From Rhizobium sp. BK316 (GTDB taxonomy: Bacteria > Pseudomonadota > Alphaproteobacteria > Rhizobiales > Rhizobiaceae): DNA of 64,000 nt. The notes beneath the pieces were generated by a model. That model made no database searches. It had not been told where the DNA came from and was given only the letters and a program-made list of their open reading frames with translations. The stretch lies in assembly GCF_014193695.1 (NCBI RefSeq), contig NZ_JACHZR010000004.1, forward strand, positions 372,001 through 436,000, written 5' to 3'. This document shows positions 1-8,429 of the stretch, piece by piece; position 1 is the first letter of the stretch; each line of letters begins with the position of its first letter. A program made the translations under genes and the position numbers.

Positions 1-673
1 ACAGGGTGGCGATGCAGGCACCGTCGGCCTGATGAACCGGCACCGCGAAGCAATGCGTGAAATTCTCCACCTCACTGTTGAAGGTGAAGAATCCGTCGCG
101 GGCCGCCTGACGCACCTGGGCGATGAATTCCGCCGGCTTCATCTGCCGACCGTTTGGAAGAACGAAGTCCTCCGGCGGAATCAGATCGACAATCTCCTGA
201 TCGCTCAGGTGCGAAACCAGCAACCGGCCGGACGCCGTCCAGGGGATGGAAACGAGCTCGCCGACATTCGAGGAGATGCGAAACGGCCGGATGCCCTCGC
301 GCATCATGGCGACGGTGTATTTGCGTCCCTCGAGCAGACACATCTGTGCCGTCTCACGGGTTTCTTCGGCCAGCCGCACCAGCATGCGGTCGCATTCCCG
401 CATCAGGTCGAATTGTTCGGCGTAGGCCGTTCCAAGGAAATACAGGCGGCGGCCAAGATTAACGCGGCCGTCTCCCCCGTGGTAATCAAGCATGCCGTGG
501 CTGAGCAGGAGATTGACCAGCTCGTAGACCGAAGATCGAGGCGCGCCAATTTCGGCCGCGATCTCGTTCGGCCGCATCGGCTGTCGTTTCACCCGAAGGA
601 ATTCGAGGATCTCGAAGGCACGATCCAGTCCTCGGGTGCGCCGCGATACTGTGTCGATACCAGCCTCAGCCAT
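1..673 (-). CDS. IclR-family transcriptional regulator (partial, C-terminus off the window)
   Basis: About 224 residues are visible before the gene runs off the left edge; the family is usually 250-270 residues, so some 30 C-terminal residues are missing. Residues about 10-70 form the IclR winged helix (LDRAFEILEFL, then RPNEIAAEIGAPRSSVYEL). The rest matches the IclR effector domain (RETAQMCLLEG, VGELVSIPWTASGRLL). The ATG lies 13 nt after the ridA-like stop, so it is the last gene of the transporter operon. IclR proteins normally act as effector-controlled repressors or activators of adjacent catabolic genes; the likely target is the 4094-4279 divergent promoter region. The effector is unknown. 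Confidence 0.9.
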   Translation of the reverse strand, partial: MAEAGIDTVSRRTRGLDRAFEILEFLRVKRQPMRPNEIAAEIGAPRSSVYELVNLLLSHGMLDYHGGDGRVNLGRRLYFLGTAYAEQFDLMRECDRMLVRLAEETRETAQMCLLEGRKYTVAMMREGIRPFRISSNVGELVSIPWTASGRLLVSHLSDQEIVDLIPPEDFVLPNGRQMKPAEFIAQVRQAARDGFFTFNSEVENFTHCFAVPVHQADGACIATL

Positions 674-686
674 GCTTTCTCCGATA

Positions 687-1076
687 TTAGGCGCGATCCG
701 CGCGGTAGGCCACGCAATCAACTTCGACCTTGCAGTCGACCATCATGCTGGATTGGACACAAGCGCGGGCCGGAGGGTTTCCTCCGAAATACTCAGCGTA
801 CACGCCGTTAAAGCTCCAAAAATCACGTGGATCGTCAAGCCACACGCCCACACGCACGACGTCTTCAAGGCTGTAGCCCGCCTCATTGAGAATGGCAATC
901 AGGTTTTCGATAGCCTTTCGGCTCTGGACAACGATTCCGCCAGGAACGATCTCGCCGTTCTCCATGGGCACTTGGCCGGAAACATATAGCCAGCCGCCTG
1001 CTTCGGTGGCTCGGGCGAAGGGAAGTGGTTGTCCGCCTGCGCCCGTCTCGCCAGCCCCATAACGCTTGATAGTCAT
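687..1076 (-). CDS. RidA family protein (enamine/imine deaminase)
   Basis: A 129-residue protein with the YjgF/YER057c/UK114 fold signature: WLYVSGQVPMENGEIV near residue 30, ENLIAILNEAGYSLEDVVR in the middle, and the ARACVQ segment carrying the Arg that binds the substrate carboxylate in RidA, at about residue 103. RidA hydrolyses reactive 2-aminoacrylate and related enamines released by PLP-dependent dehydratases. It sits 14 nt downstream of the transporter ATPase and 13 nt upstream of the IclR gene. With a DSD1-type PLP enzyme encoded divergently, a role in clearing the enamine product of that enzyme is a reasonable inference, not proven. Confidence 0.93.
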   Translation of the reverse strand: MTIKRYGAGETGAGGQPLPFARATEAGGWLYVSGQVPMENGEIVPGGIVVQSRKAIENLIAILNEAGYSLEDVVRVGVWLDDPRDFWSFNGVYAEYFGGNPPARACVQSSMMVDCKVEVDCVAYRADRA

Positions 1077-1090
1077 TCTTTCACTTTCCT

Positions 1091-1861
<771 letters not shown>

Positions 1862-1872
1862 CGATCGGCTCC

Positions 1873-2532
1873 TCAGGATGGAAGGGCAGTCTTGCGCTCG
1901 ATGAATCTGCCGAAGCGCTCGATACCGAAGTTGACGACGAAATAGAGAGCCCCTGCCAGGAAATAGAACTGCAGGCTCATGAAGTTGCGGGAGATGATCT
2001 CCTGCGTTCGCAGCAACAGTTCCGCTACACCGATCACCGACAGCAGCGTCGACGCTTTCACCATTTCCGCCGCCGTGTTGACCCAGGCCGGCAGGCACTG
2101 GCGCAGCGCCTGAGGCCATAGGACGGAGGTGAACGTCTGCGCAAACGTCAGCCCGATCGCTTTTGCGGCTTCGGTTTGCCCCTTCGGGATGGCTTGAAGA
2201 GCACCGCGAACGATCTCACCAACGTGGGACGAACAAAATACCGCCAGCGCCAGAACACCCGCCGCAAATGCTCCCAATTCCAGGCCCACGGCACTGGAGA
2301 CGTAATAGCTCGCGAGGACGAGTACCAAAACGGGCGTGCCTCGGATCACATCCGTATAGGCCCGCACGATCAGGCGCAGCACACTGTTTCCATAGACCAG
2401 CGCCAGACCTACGAAGAGGCCGAGCACGGAGCCTGTGAGAATAGCCAGAAGGGAGATCGATACGGTCATCGCCATGCCATTCAGGATGACATGACGGGCG
2501 ATCCAAAGTTGATCAAGAAAGGTCTGAGACAT
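1873..2532 (-). CDS. Amino acid ABC transporter permease (second)
   Basis: A 219-residue inner-membrane permease of the HisM/GlnP class (His/Glu/Gln/Arg/opine family). It has about five hydrophobic segments and the cytoplasmic coupling motif of the family, EAAKAIGLTFAQTFTSVLWPQALR, near residues 140-165 (canonical EAA loop EAA-x3-G). The preceding permease stops 4 nt upstream and the ATPase starts 11 nt downstream, so translation is probably coupled. It pairs with the other permease as a heterodimer. Substrate specificity cannot be read from the permease. Confidence 0.94.
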   Translation of the reverse strand: MSQTFLDQLWIARHVILNGMAMTVSISLLAILTGSVLGLFVGLALVYGNSVLRLIVRAYTDVIRGTPVLVLVLASYYVSSAVGLELGAFAAGVLALAVFCSSHVGEIVRGALQAIPKGQTEAAKAIGLTFAQTFTSVLWPQALRQCLPAWVNTAAEMVKASTLLSVIGVAELLLRTQEIISRNFMSLQFYFLAGALYFVVNFGIERFGRFIERKTALPS

Positions 2533-2536
2533 CGGC

Positions 2537-3199
2537 TTACCTCGGCAATGCCAGACGTCGCTCGATGAAGCGCATCAGAGCGGCAATGAGGAAACAGGTG
2601 ACGACATAGAGAGCCGATGTGACCATCCAGGTCTCGACGATACGGAAGCTCTCAACATTGATCTTGCGGGCTGCAAACGTCAGCTCGGGCACGGCGATCG
2701 TTGCGGCAAGCGATGTGTCCTTGAAGAGAGAGATGATTGTCGAGGACAGCGAGGGCAGAACGTTGCGGAACATCAGCGGCGCTATGATCGATGTGCGTAT
2801 CTGCATCGACGTCAAGCCAATCGCCATTCCGGCCTCGGTCAACCCCTTGGGAATCGAGAGAAGTCCGGCGCGAAAAACTTCCGCGAGATATGCTCCTGAA
2901 TAGAGTGAGAGAACCAAGACGAAGCTTTTGATCTTGTCCAGCCGGAAGCCCATCTGAGGCAGCGCGAAGAACGCGAACAGGACGAGCACGAGAATAGGAA
3001 GATTTCGAATGACGGTAACGTAGATTCTTGCCGGCGCGACCGCGGCACGGCTCTTGGAGAGCAGCGCGAATGCAACGAACAGACCGATGACAGCCCCGAT
3101 CAAGATCGAAATGACCGCGAGACCGAGGCTCAACATCAAGCCGCTAAGAAGAAAATCGAAGTTGCGCCAGACAGCAGCAAAATTCAGCGTATAACCCAT
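2537..3199 (-). CDS. Amino acid ABC transporter permease (first)
   Basis: A 220-residue inner-membrane permease, paralogous to its downstream neighbour, with hydrophobic segments near residues 15-45, 55-75, 85-110 and 185-210. The EAA-type loop reads LTEAGMAIGLTSMQIRTSIIAPLMFRN. It lies 54 nt downstream of the solute-binding protein gene, and that gap holds a strong stem-loop (3222-3244). The order binding protein, two permeases, ATPase is typical of polar amino acid uptake (PAAT) systems. Confidence 0.94.
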   Translation of the reverse strand: MGYTLNFAAVWRNFDFLLSGLMLSLGLAVISILIGAVIGLFVAFALLSKSRAAVAPARIYVTVIRNLPILVLVLFAFFALPQMGFRLDKIKSFVLVLSLYSGAYLAEVFRAGLLSIPKGLTEAGMAIGLTSMQIRTSIIAPLMFRNVLPSLSSTIISLFKDTSLAATIAVPELTFAARKINVESFRIVETWMVTSALYVVTCFLIAALMRFIERRLALPR

Positions 3200-3221
3200 G
3201 GCAGACCGCCCCTTTCAGGAA

Positions 3222-3244
3222 GGGAGCGGGAAAGACCCGCTCCC
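3222..3244 (-). promoter_or_regulatory. Intercistronic stem-loop between binding-protein and permease genes
   Basis: A perfect 9-bp stem (GGGAGCGGG / CCCGCTCCC) with a 5-nt AAAGA loop lies just after the binding-protein stop codon. No T-run follows it in the direction of transcription. In ABC operons such hairpins commonly protect the upstream mRNA or attenuate read-through, so that the binding protein is made in excess of the membrane parts. That role is inferred. Confidence 0.6.
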
Positions 3245-3253
3245 TCGGGCCAG

Positions 3254-4093
3254 TTACTTGTATTCGACCGGGAAGCCGATTTGTGGAGGCGTCAGTTCCT
3301 TGCCGAACCACGTCTTGTACGACTTGGCGTAAGCATCGAATTCAACGCCTGTCATGGCCTCATGGAGAGCGGTGTTGACGAAATTCAGCCAATCCTGGTC
3401 GCCGCGTTTTACGCCGCAAGCGTAAGTCTGCGGGTTCCAGCCGTAGCCGGCATCCCGATATTTGCCTGGGTTCTGAGCCATATACCAGGCGAGCGACGAC
3501 TGGTCGGTTGCGACCGCGTCCGCGCGACCGGATTCCAGTGCCTGGTAGATGAGATCGACGGAGTCGTACTGGTCGACCGTAGCTTCCGGGAGCGCCGCGT
3601 GAACCATCGCCTCCGCGTAGACGTTCTGCAGGACCGAAATTGTCACCGATGAGCCGGCAGCTTTAAGCGCTGCGTAGTCGGCATATTTGCCATCGGCCTT
3701 CAGCATGAGGCCGACGCCTTCCCGATAGTAGGGAATCGTGAAGGCGATCTGCTGGGCGCGCTCGCCGGTGACCGTCATGAACTGGCAGGTGATGTCGACC
3801 TTGTCCGTCGTGATGTTGGGAATACGAGCGTCGGACGACTGGTTGACGTATTCGATCTTATCAGGATCGCCAAAGAGAGCCTTGGCGATGATGTGGCCCA
3901 TATCCACATCGAAACCCTGAAGTTTGTCGTCGGCGCTCTTGAAGTGCCAAGGCGCATTGGTGCTGCCGGTGCCCATAACGAGATGACCGCGAGCAAGAAC
4001 CTCATCGAGCTTACTTCCGGCGGCGAAGACCGGGCTTGAAAGAACTGCAGTTGCGGCCAGCGCAATCAGGCCGGCGCGGAAGGATATGGTCAT
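3254..4093 (-). CDS. Polar amino acid ABC transporter, periplasmic substrate-binding protein
   Basis: A 279-residue SBP_bac_3 protein. The start at 4093 is preferred over 4198: it has an AGGGGA ribosome site 6 nt upstream and begins a clean signal peptide (MTISFRAGLIALAATAVLS, cleavage after SPVFA). The family signature LQGFDVDMGHIIAKALFG is near residue 60, and the amino-acid-binding lobes include ITCQFMTVTGERAQQIAFT and YREGVGLML. It is the first gene of the operon and delivers substrate to the downstream permeases. Within the family this class binds polar or modified amino acids; the exact ligand is not visible. Confidence 0.93.
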   Translation of the reverse strand: MTISFRAGLIALAATAVLSSPVFAAGSKLDEVLARGHLVMGTGSTNAPWHFKSADDKLQGFDVDMGHIIAKALFGDPDKIEYVNQSSDARIPNITTDKVDITCQFMTVTGERAQQIAFTIPYYREGVGLMLKADGKYADYAALKAAGSSVTISVLQNVYAEAMVHAALPEATVDQYDSVDLIYQALESGRADAVATDQSSLAWYMAQNPGKYRDAGYGWNPQTYACGVKRGDQDWLNFVNTALHEAMTGVEFDAYAKSYKTWFGKELTPPQIGFPVEYK

Positions 4094-4126
4094 GACTGTT
4101 CCCCTGAGAACCGAGTGTTTCTGATT

Positions 4127-4164
4127 AATCCAATATAGCGGACACTTGTCCGTATTATCGGATT
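4127..4164. promoter_or_regulatory. Large inverted repeat in the divergent promoter region (candidate IclR operator)
   Basis: Two 19-nt arms face each other with 14 of 19 positions complementary. The core CGGACA-CT-TGTCCG (4139-4152) is perfect and the outer arms AATCCAATA / TATCGGATT differ at one position. A second TTGTCCG half-site lies at about 4240-4246 on the other side of the interval. A TTGACA hexamer (4163-4168) abuts the right arm. The position between the binding-protein gene and the divergent PLP-enzyme gene suits an operator for the IclR regulator of the same operon; the binding itself is inferred. Confidence 0.55.
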
Positions 4165-4279
4165 GACATATCAAGTCCCCTGGTTGATGAATTGTCAATA
4201 GCGATGGTTGATATTTGATGCGGCGCTAAAGAGCGGCACATTTGTCCGCACCGCAGGTTCGTTCCATACGAGGTTTGCC

Positions 4280-5359
4280 ATGACTTTTTCGCCCGCGGAT
4301 ATCGCAGCCATTCAAACTCCTGCCGTTCTGATCGATCTCGACATCGCCACCGTCAATATCGGCCGTTTTCAACGTTACGCGGATGCTCACGGCTTGCGTG
4401 TTCGCCCGCACATCAAGACGCACAAGCTGCCGGTAATCGCCAATCTGCAGATTGCGGCCGGCGCGGTCGGTATCACCTGTCAAAAGGTATCCGAGGCCGA
4501 AGCAATGGTCGCCGCCAGTAGCGCAATCACCGATGTGCTGATTACCTACAACATCGTCGGCGCTGAGAAGCTTGAACGTCTGAAGGCGCTCGCAAAGAAG
4601 GTGAAATTGTCGGTCGTTGCCGATAGTGCGGCTGTCGTGAACAGCCTCTCGGAGGCCTTCCGAAACGAAGTTCAGCCGCTGACAGTCCTGGTGGAATGCG
4701 ACACCGGCGCGAACCGCTGCGGCGTACTCACTCCCGAGGCGGCAGAGGCTCTCTCGGCCCTTATCCACTCGATGCCTGGCATCGTCTTCGGTGGCCTCAT
4801 GACCTATCCTCCTGCGGGCGGGGAGGCTGCTGTCGAGGCTTTCATGATGGCGGCCAAGGCTCGCATCGAAGCGCTCGGTCTCGCAGTGCCGGTCATCACG
4901 TCAGGTGGGACGCCTTCGATGATGCACGCAGCAGACGCACCGGTTACGACTGAATATCGCCCCGGAACCTACGTCTACAACGACCGCTCTCTCGTATCGC
5001 GCGGCGCATGCGACTGGCAGGATTGCGCACTCAGCGTCCTAACAACTGTCGTCTCAGTGCCCGCCGCGAACCGAGCGATCGTTGATGCAGGTTCAAAAAT
5101 CCTGACATCGGATCTTTTGGGCCTCACAGGTTACGGTCATGTGCGGGGGCGCGACGATATCGTCGTGGACCAACTATCGGAGGAACATGGCCGGCTGATC
5201 AGCAGCGGGTCAATCGGACTGTCGGTGGGAGATAAATTACAGATCGTGCCGAACCACGCGTGCGTCGTCACCAACATGGTCGACTCGGTTTTCATCACAG
5301 GAAAGAGCTTACCTTCAGTCGAGTCTTGGCCGGTCGTGGCGCGCGGAAAGATCATCTGA
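4280..5359 (+). CDS. DSD1 / D-threonine aldolase family PLP enzyme
   Basis: A 359-residue fold-type III PLP enzyme. The N-terminal alanine-racemase-like barrel carries RPHIKTHK, with the Schiff-base Lys at about 46. The C-terminal D-serine-dehydratase-like domain keeps the HxC metal pair (NHACVV, His about 326, Cys about 328), which binds zinc in eukaryotic D-serine dehydratase. The start at 4280 has a GAGG site 6 nt upstream; the frame also opens at 4208 without such a site. Family members cleave or dehydrate D-3-hydroxy amino acids (D-threonine aldolase, D-serine or D-threo-3-hydroxyaspartate dehydratase). The transcript diverges from the transporter-RidA-IclR operon, which favours a dehydratase releasing an enamine. 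Substrate unknown. Confidence 0.85.
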   Translation: MTFSPADIAAIQTPAVLIDLDIATVNIGRFQRYADAHGLRVRPHIKTHKLPVIANLQIAAGAVGITCQKVSEAEAMVAASSAITDVLITYNIVGAEKLERLKALAKKVKLSVVADSAAVVNSLSEAFRNEVQPLTVLVECDTGANRCGVLTPEAAEALSALIHSMPGIVFGGLMTYPPAGGEAAVEAFMMAAKARIEALGLAVPVITSGGTPSMMHAADAPVTTEYRPGTYVYNDRSLVSRGACDWQDCALSVLTTVVSVPAANRAIVDAGSKILTSDLLGLTGYGHVRGRDDIVVDQLSEEHGRLISSGSIGLSVGDKLQIVPNHACVVTNMVDSVFITGKSLPSVESWPVVARGKII

Positions 5360-5532
5360 CATGCCGGCTCATCCGTTTTCCATCGGCCAAGCCCATGATC
5401 GTATTGGGGTTGGACTGAACAAGGTTCCGATGCGAAAATTCTTGGTGCGACGCGTTTAATCCCGCCTTCTATGCTGTTCTTACATCCGCTGAACCGATCC
5501 CGTGACGTGACGACCGGCTCAGCAAAGATCGA

Positions 5533-6114
5533 CTAGAATTTGTAGCCGACCATCAGTCCGGCGCGGGTCATGCCGTCGTTCGGACCGTCGCAAAGATTGG
5601 CATTCGAGGAATGGGCGAGTTGCGCCATGACATTCCAGTTGCTGTTGAAGCGATAGCCTGCGCCGAGATATTCGTGGAACAGCACACGACAGCCGAGGTC
5701 GGGGTCGTCGTCGTCATCGCGAAGCTCGCCAGTGTGGATGACGCCGCCGAAGCCGGCTTCGGCGAAAATCTTGTCGCTGAGATCGACCGTCCAGGTGAAA
5801 CCGGCGAAGAACTGCGTGGCTGCGCCCGCCGTGCCGATGGAGGTGCCGAGATGGACGCGCGGATGCATGAGCTGCTGCTTCCAGTCAGTCGCGTGCTCAA
5901 AACCGAAGGGATCGAAAAGGGCCGTTATTTCCGGGAAAACGCCATCTTCATGCGAATGTCCGCCCTGGATGGAGGCCGAAGCCCCGAAGCGCAATTCGTC
6001 GAAAACCTTGTCTCCGGCTTGCGCCGCCGACGACATTCCCAAGCTGCTGGCAATTGCTGCGACCGACGCGATACTCGACAGGCGCAACAGGAGTGAACGG
6101 AAATCGGATTTCAT
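5533..6114 (-). CDS. PagL-like acyloxyacyl hydrolase (lipid A 3-O-deacylase)
   Basis: A 193-residue outer-membrane beta-barrel protein with a signal peptide (cleavage near SAAQA-G) and a C-terminal Phe, as expected for barrel insertion. The HSSNAN motif (His about 168, Ser about 170) matches the His-x-Ser catalytic pair of PagL, and FHEYLGAGYRFN is the preceding family strand. PagL removes the 3-O acyl chain of lipid A in the outer leaflet. The ATG at 6114 is chosen because AAGGGA lies 6 nt upstream; the GTG at 6135 would overlap that site. The locus is monocistronic, with nothing recognisable in the 173 nt downstream. Confidence 0.85.
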   Translation of the reverse strand: MKSDFRSLLLRLSSIASVAAIASSLGMSSAAQAGDKVFDELRFGASASIQGGHSHEDGVFPEITALFDPFGFEHATDWKQQLMHPRVHLGTSIGTAGAATQFFAGFTWTVDLSDKIFAEAGFGGVIHTGELRDDDDDPDLGCRVLFHEYLGAGYRFNSNWNVMAQLAHSSNANLCDGPNDGMTRAGLMVGYKF

Positions 6115-6239
6115 CTGCTGTCCCTTGATTCCCACTTAAACGGCGGGATGAGATAGAGGTAACATGCAGATGACCTCGGTAAAGCGCCTGTGTTTCGATC
6201 GTGGCCTTTTCCACAATGCTGACGCCGATCTGCAACAGT

Positions 6240-7658
6240 TCAGATCTCACCGTCGTAGGCGGAGCCGCCATTTTCCAACAGGCGTTTCAATACCATAAGA
6301 CCTGCGACCAGTTCGTTTCTATCCTTCGGTGAGGAGAAGCCGATGCGCACGCGGTGATAGGCTTTCTCGCCGCGTGCCGCCTTGAACTCATCCTCGTCAT
6401 CGACAAGCACGCCATCGCGGAAGGCGGCATTCTTGAAGGTGCCGGACAGCCAGGGTTCCGGCAGCTTCAGCCACAGGAAGGGCGCATGCGGGTGAGATTC
6501 GAAATCGAATCCCTGCAACTGTTCACGAGCAAGGCCGACGCGGACCGACAGTTCAGCGACACTTGCGTTGCGGATTTCATGCGCCTTGCCGCTCTGGACC
6601 AGCCGTGCGCAGGTTTCCGCCAGGATGAAGGGCAGACCGCCGGTGACCATCCTGTGCGTGACCTTGATGCGCTGGGCGAAATGCGGCGGGCAGGCGACCC
6701 AGCCGCCGCGCACGCCGGCCGCAACCGACTTAGACAGGCCGTTGACGAGGAAGGTACGGTCGGGCGCGATCGCAGCAAGCAGCGGCGTATCGTCATTGGC
6801 CATGCCGCCATAGAGATCATCCTCGATGATCCAGACCCCATGCCGTCTGGCAATGTCGGCAATGGCGACGCGCCGCTCATAGGGCATGATGGCAAGTGTC
6901 GGATTGTGAAGCGTCGGCATCGTAAAGACGAGCTTCGGGTGCTGCTGCTGGCAGAGCCGCTCGAAATCCTCGGGGATGATGCCGTTTTCATCGGACTCGA
7001 CGGTCAATGTGCGCCGGCCGAGCAGGCGGACGCTGCGGCTCACCTGCGTGTAGGTGAGGTTTTCGAAGACGATCTTGTCACCGGGCGCAGACACGGCGGC
7101 GATGACGGCGATAGCTGCCGCATGCGCCCCGAGCGTGGGCACGACGTTTTCGACCTCCGGCGACCAGCCATTGCGCGCCAGCCACAGACGGCCGGCCTCG
7201 AACCAGTTCGGAGGGAAGCTGCGCGAATAAGAGGAGATCTCCGCCAGATGCTGTTCGCCGATCTCGGCCATGATGCCGGCGATAATCTTGCCCTGACCAA
7301 GATCAGGGGCGGCGGTCGTATCGAAGCGAAGCTTGTTCGGCGGGGCATCTGCGACACGCGTGCCGCTCAGCGAAAGGGTGACAGGGTCCACCTGCTCGCT
7401 GGGGGGCGTATCGGCACGGTCGAGCACATAGGTGCCGCGGCCGACTTCGCCGGCGACAAGCCCGCGTTCATGCACCAGCGCATAGGCGCGGCCGATTGTT
7501 CCGATTGTCACCCCTATGTCATAGGCGAGATTTCGCTGCGGCGGCAGCTTGGCTCCTGCTGGCAAAGCGCCTGAAGCAATAGCGGATTCGATATTGTCCG
7601 CAAGCCGCATATAGACCGGGCCGGAGCCCTGCGAGAGATCGGGGAGCCAATTTGTCAT
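6240..7658 (-). CDS. MocR-type regulator (GntR winged helix fused to class I aminotransferase domain)
   Basis: A 472-residue protein. Residues 12-80 are a GntR helix-turn-helix (SAIASGALPAGAKLPPQRNLA, then GTIGRAYALVHERGLVAGEVGRGTYV). Residues 110-465 are a fold-type I aminotransferase with the PLP Lys at about 310 (VNGLSKSVAAG) and the pyridine-binding Asp in IIEDDLYGG (280/281). MocR proteins use PLP or an aminated ligand as effector and usually control a divergent gene and themselves. Here the divergent gene is the DUF1127 protein, and a perfect inverted repeat lies directly before the ATG. No Shine-Dalgarno is visible (see the promoter entry). The ligand is unknown. Confidence 0.93.
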   Translation of the reverse strand: MTNWLPDLSQGSGPVYMRLADNIESAIASGALPAGAKLPPQRNLAYDIGVTIGTIGRAYALVHERGLVAGEVGRGTYVLDRADTPPSEQVDPVTLSLSGTRVADAPPNKLRFDTTAAPDLGQGKIIAGIMAEIGEQHLAEISSYSRSFPPNWFEAGRLWLARNGWSPEVENVVPTLGAHAAAIAVIAAVSAPGDKIVFENLTYTQVSRSVRLLGRRTLTVESDENGIIPEDFERLCQQQHPKLVFTMPTLHNPTLAIMPYERRVAIADIARRHGVWIIEDDLYGGMANDDTPLLAAIAPDRTFLVNGLSKSVAAGVRGGWVACPPHFAQRIKVTHRMVTGGLPFILAETCARLVQSGKAHEIRNASVAELSVRVGLAREQLQGFDFESHPHAPFLWLKLPEPWLSGTFKNAAFRDGVLVDDEDEFKAARGEKAYHRVRIGFSSPKDRNELVAGLMVLKRLLENGGSAYDGEI

Positions 7659-7682
7659 GGTGACAATGAATAGATTGTCACC
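7659..7682. promoter_or_regulatory. Perfect inverted repeat, likely MocR operator
   Basis: GGTGACAAT and ATTGTCACC form perfect 9-bp arms around a 6-nt spacer, directly against the MocR start codon. A third related octamer, GAGACAAT, sits at 7702-7709, giving the mixture of inverted and direct half-sites seen at other MocR operators. The element overlaps both divergent promoters, so one regulator could repress both genes. Confidence 0.65.
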
Positions 7683-7695
7683 CTTATTCTGTCAA
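7667..7695 (-). promoter_or_regulatory. Promoter of the MocR gene, possibly giving a leaderless mRNA
   Basis: Reading the minus strand, TTGACA (7695-7690) is followed after 17 nt by TATTCA (7672-7667). Only 8 nt then separate the -10 box from the ATG at 7658, so transcription would start at or next to the start codon. There is no ribosome-binding sequence in this gap. The -35 is perfect; the -10 matches 3 of 6 positions. Confidence 0.45.
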
Positions 7696-7704
7696 GACTA
7701 TGAG
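7675..7704 (+). promoter_or_regulatory. Promoter of the DUF1127 gene
   Basis: TTGTCA (7675-7680) and TATGAG (7699-7704) are separated by 18 nt and overlap the divergent MocR promoter and operator. The -35 matches 5 of 6 positions and the -10 matches 4 of 6. The start codon is 34 nt downstream of the -10 box. Confidence 0.4.
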
Positions 7705-7738
7705 ACAATTCCATAGGCGGAAACGACAGGAGTCAGGA

Positions 7739-7993
7739 ATGTCCGCTATACCTCACATTAAGGGCCAGATTGTATCGATTGTCTCTATCGATGGCCGGCA
7801 TGAGATTATCATGCCCAGGCAGGCGCCAGCCGCGACGCGGCTCGGGCGGTTGTGGGCAATCTTCCTTCTGTGGCAGCAGAAGCGGGAAGGGCGCCTGGCG
7901 CTGCGCGGACTGACAGCGGATCAACTCAAGGATATCGGCCTGTCGCGTTCCGATGCCGCACGCGAAGTCAGCAAGTCGTTCTTCTGGGATTAA
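7739..7993 (+). CDS. DUF1127 (YjiS-like) small protein
   Basis: An 84-residue protein. Its C-terminal half is the DUF1127 segment, with LWAIFLLWQQKREGRLALRG then LTADQLKDIGLSRSDAARE. In other alphaproteobacteria, short DUF1127 proteins act in RNA turnover or in phosphate and carbon stress responses; this longer type has no assigned job. The ATG at 7739 follows AGGAG (7728-7732) at 6 nt, so the upstream in-frame start at 7700 is unlikely. It diverges from the MocR gene and is probably under its control. It ends 8 nt before the convergent lipoprotein gene. Confidence 0.85.
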   Translation: MSAIPHIKGQIVSIVSIDGRHEIIMPRQAPAATRLGRLWAIFLLWQQKREGRLALRGLTADQLKDIGLSRSDAAREVSKSFFWD

Positions 7994-8001
7994 GCCAAAA
8001 C

Positions 8002-8406
8002 TTAGCGGCAGGCGCGATTGCCACCCGACCAGCGGGTAACATCGGCGGCGATGCGGCCGGCGACCGGCTCGGACATCATCGGGCCGAAGGCCTGCATCTT
8101 GGCCGGATTGCCTTCGGCCTGCACGACGAGCAGCGGCCGGCCTTCCGGGGTACCCTTGTGCACCACGAGAATGCGCGGACGACCGGAGAAGGAATTGAGT
8201 TCCGGGGCCAGCTTGTAGGCGGCGAAAGCCGCATCGCCCGATTTGAACCAGCAGCTGTTGGCGCCGAGCGCCACACGTTCCATCGTCGACAGCGCGCTAC
8301 GATCCGGTCCCTTTGCGGGCGTCGGGGACTGGCAGGCAGCAACGAGCGCGGCAAGGCCGGCAAAAGCAGCAGCGTTAGCGATGGCTGCGAAAAGGCGAGG
8401 GTGCAT
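8002..8406 (-). CDS. Conserved small lipoprotein of unknown function
   Basis: A 134-residue protein with a type II signal peptide (LAALVAACQS, lipobox Cys at about 25). It is therefore predicted to be anchored in the inner or outer membrane facing the periplasm. The mature part is acidic to neutral, with Cys near SCWFKSG and at NRACR close to the C-terminus, so a disulfide is possible. No enzymatic motif was recognised. It starts 23 nt after purQ on the same strand, so it is probably the last gene of the purine operon, though nothing connects it to purine synthesis. Confidence 0.8.
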   Translation of the reverse strand: MHPRLFAAIANAAAFAGLAALVAACQSPTPAKGPDRSALSTMERVALGANSCWFKSGDAAFAAYKLAPELNSFSGRPRILVVHKGTPEGRPLLVVQAEGNPAKMQAFGPMMSEPVAGRIAADVTRWSGGNRACR

Positions 8407-8429
8407 CTATCTTGCTCTTCGGCCGGAAA

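Noticed and set aside
5360..5532. Intergenic interval between the PLP-enzyme gene and the PagL-like gene
   Set aside because: Inspected for terminators, small ORFs and repeats; nothing convincing was found.
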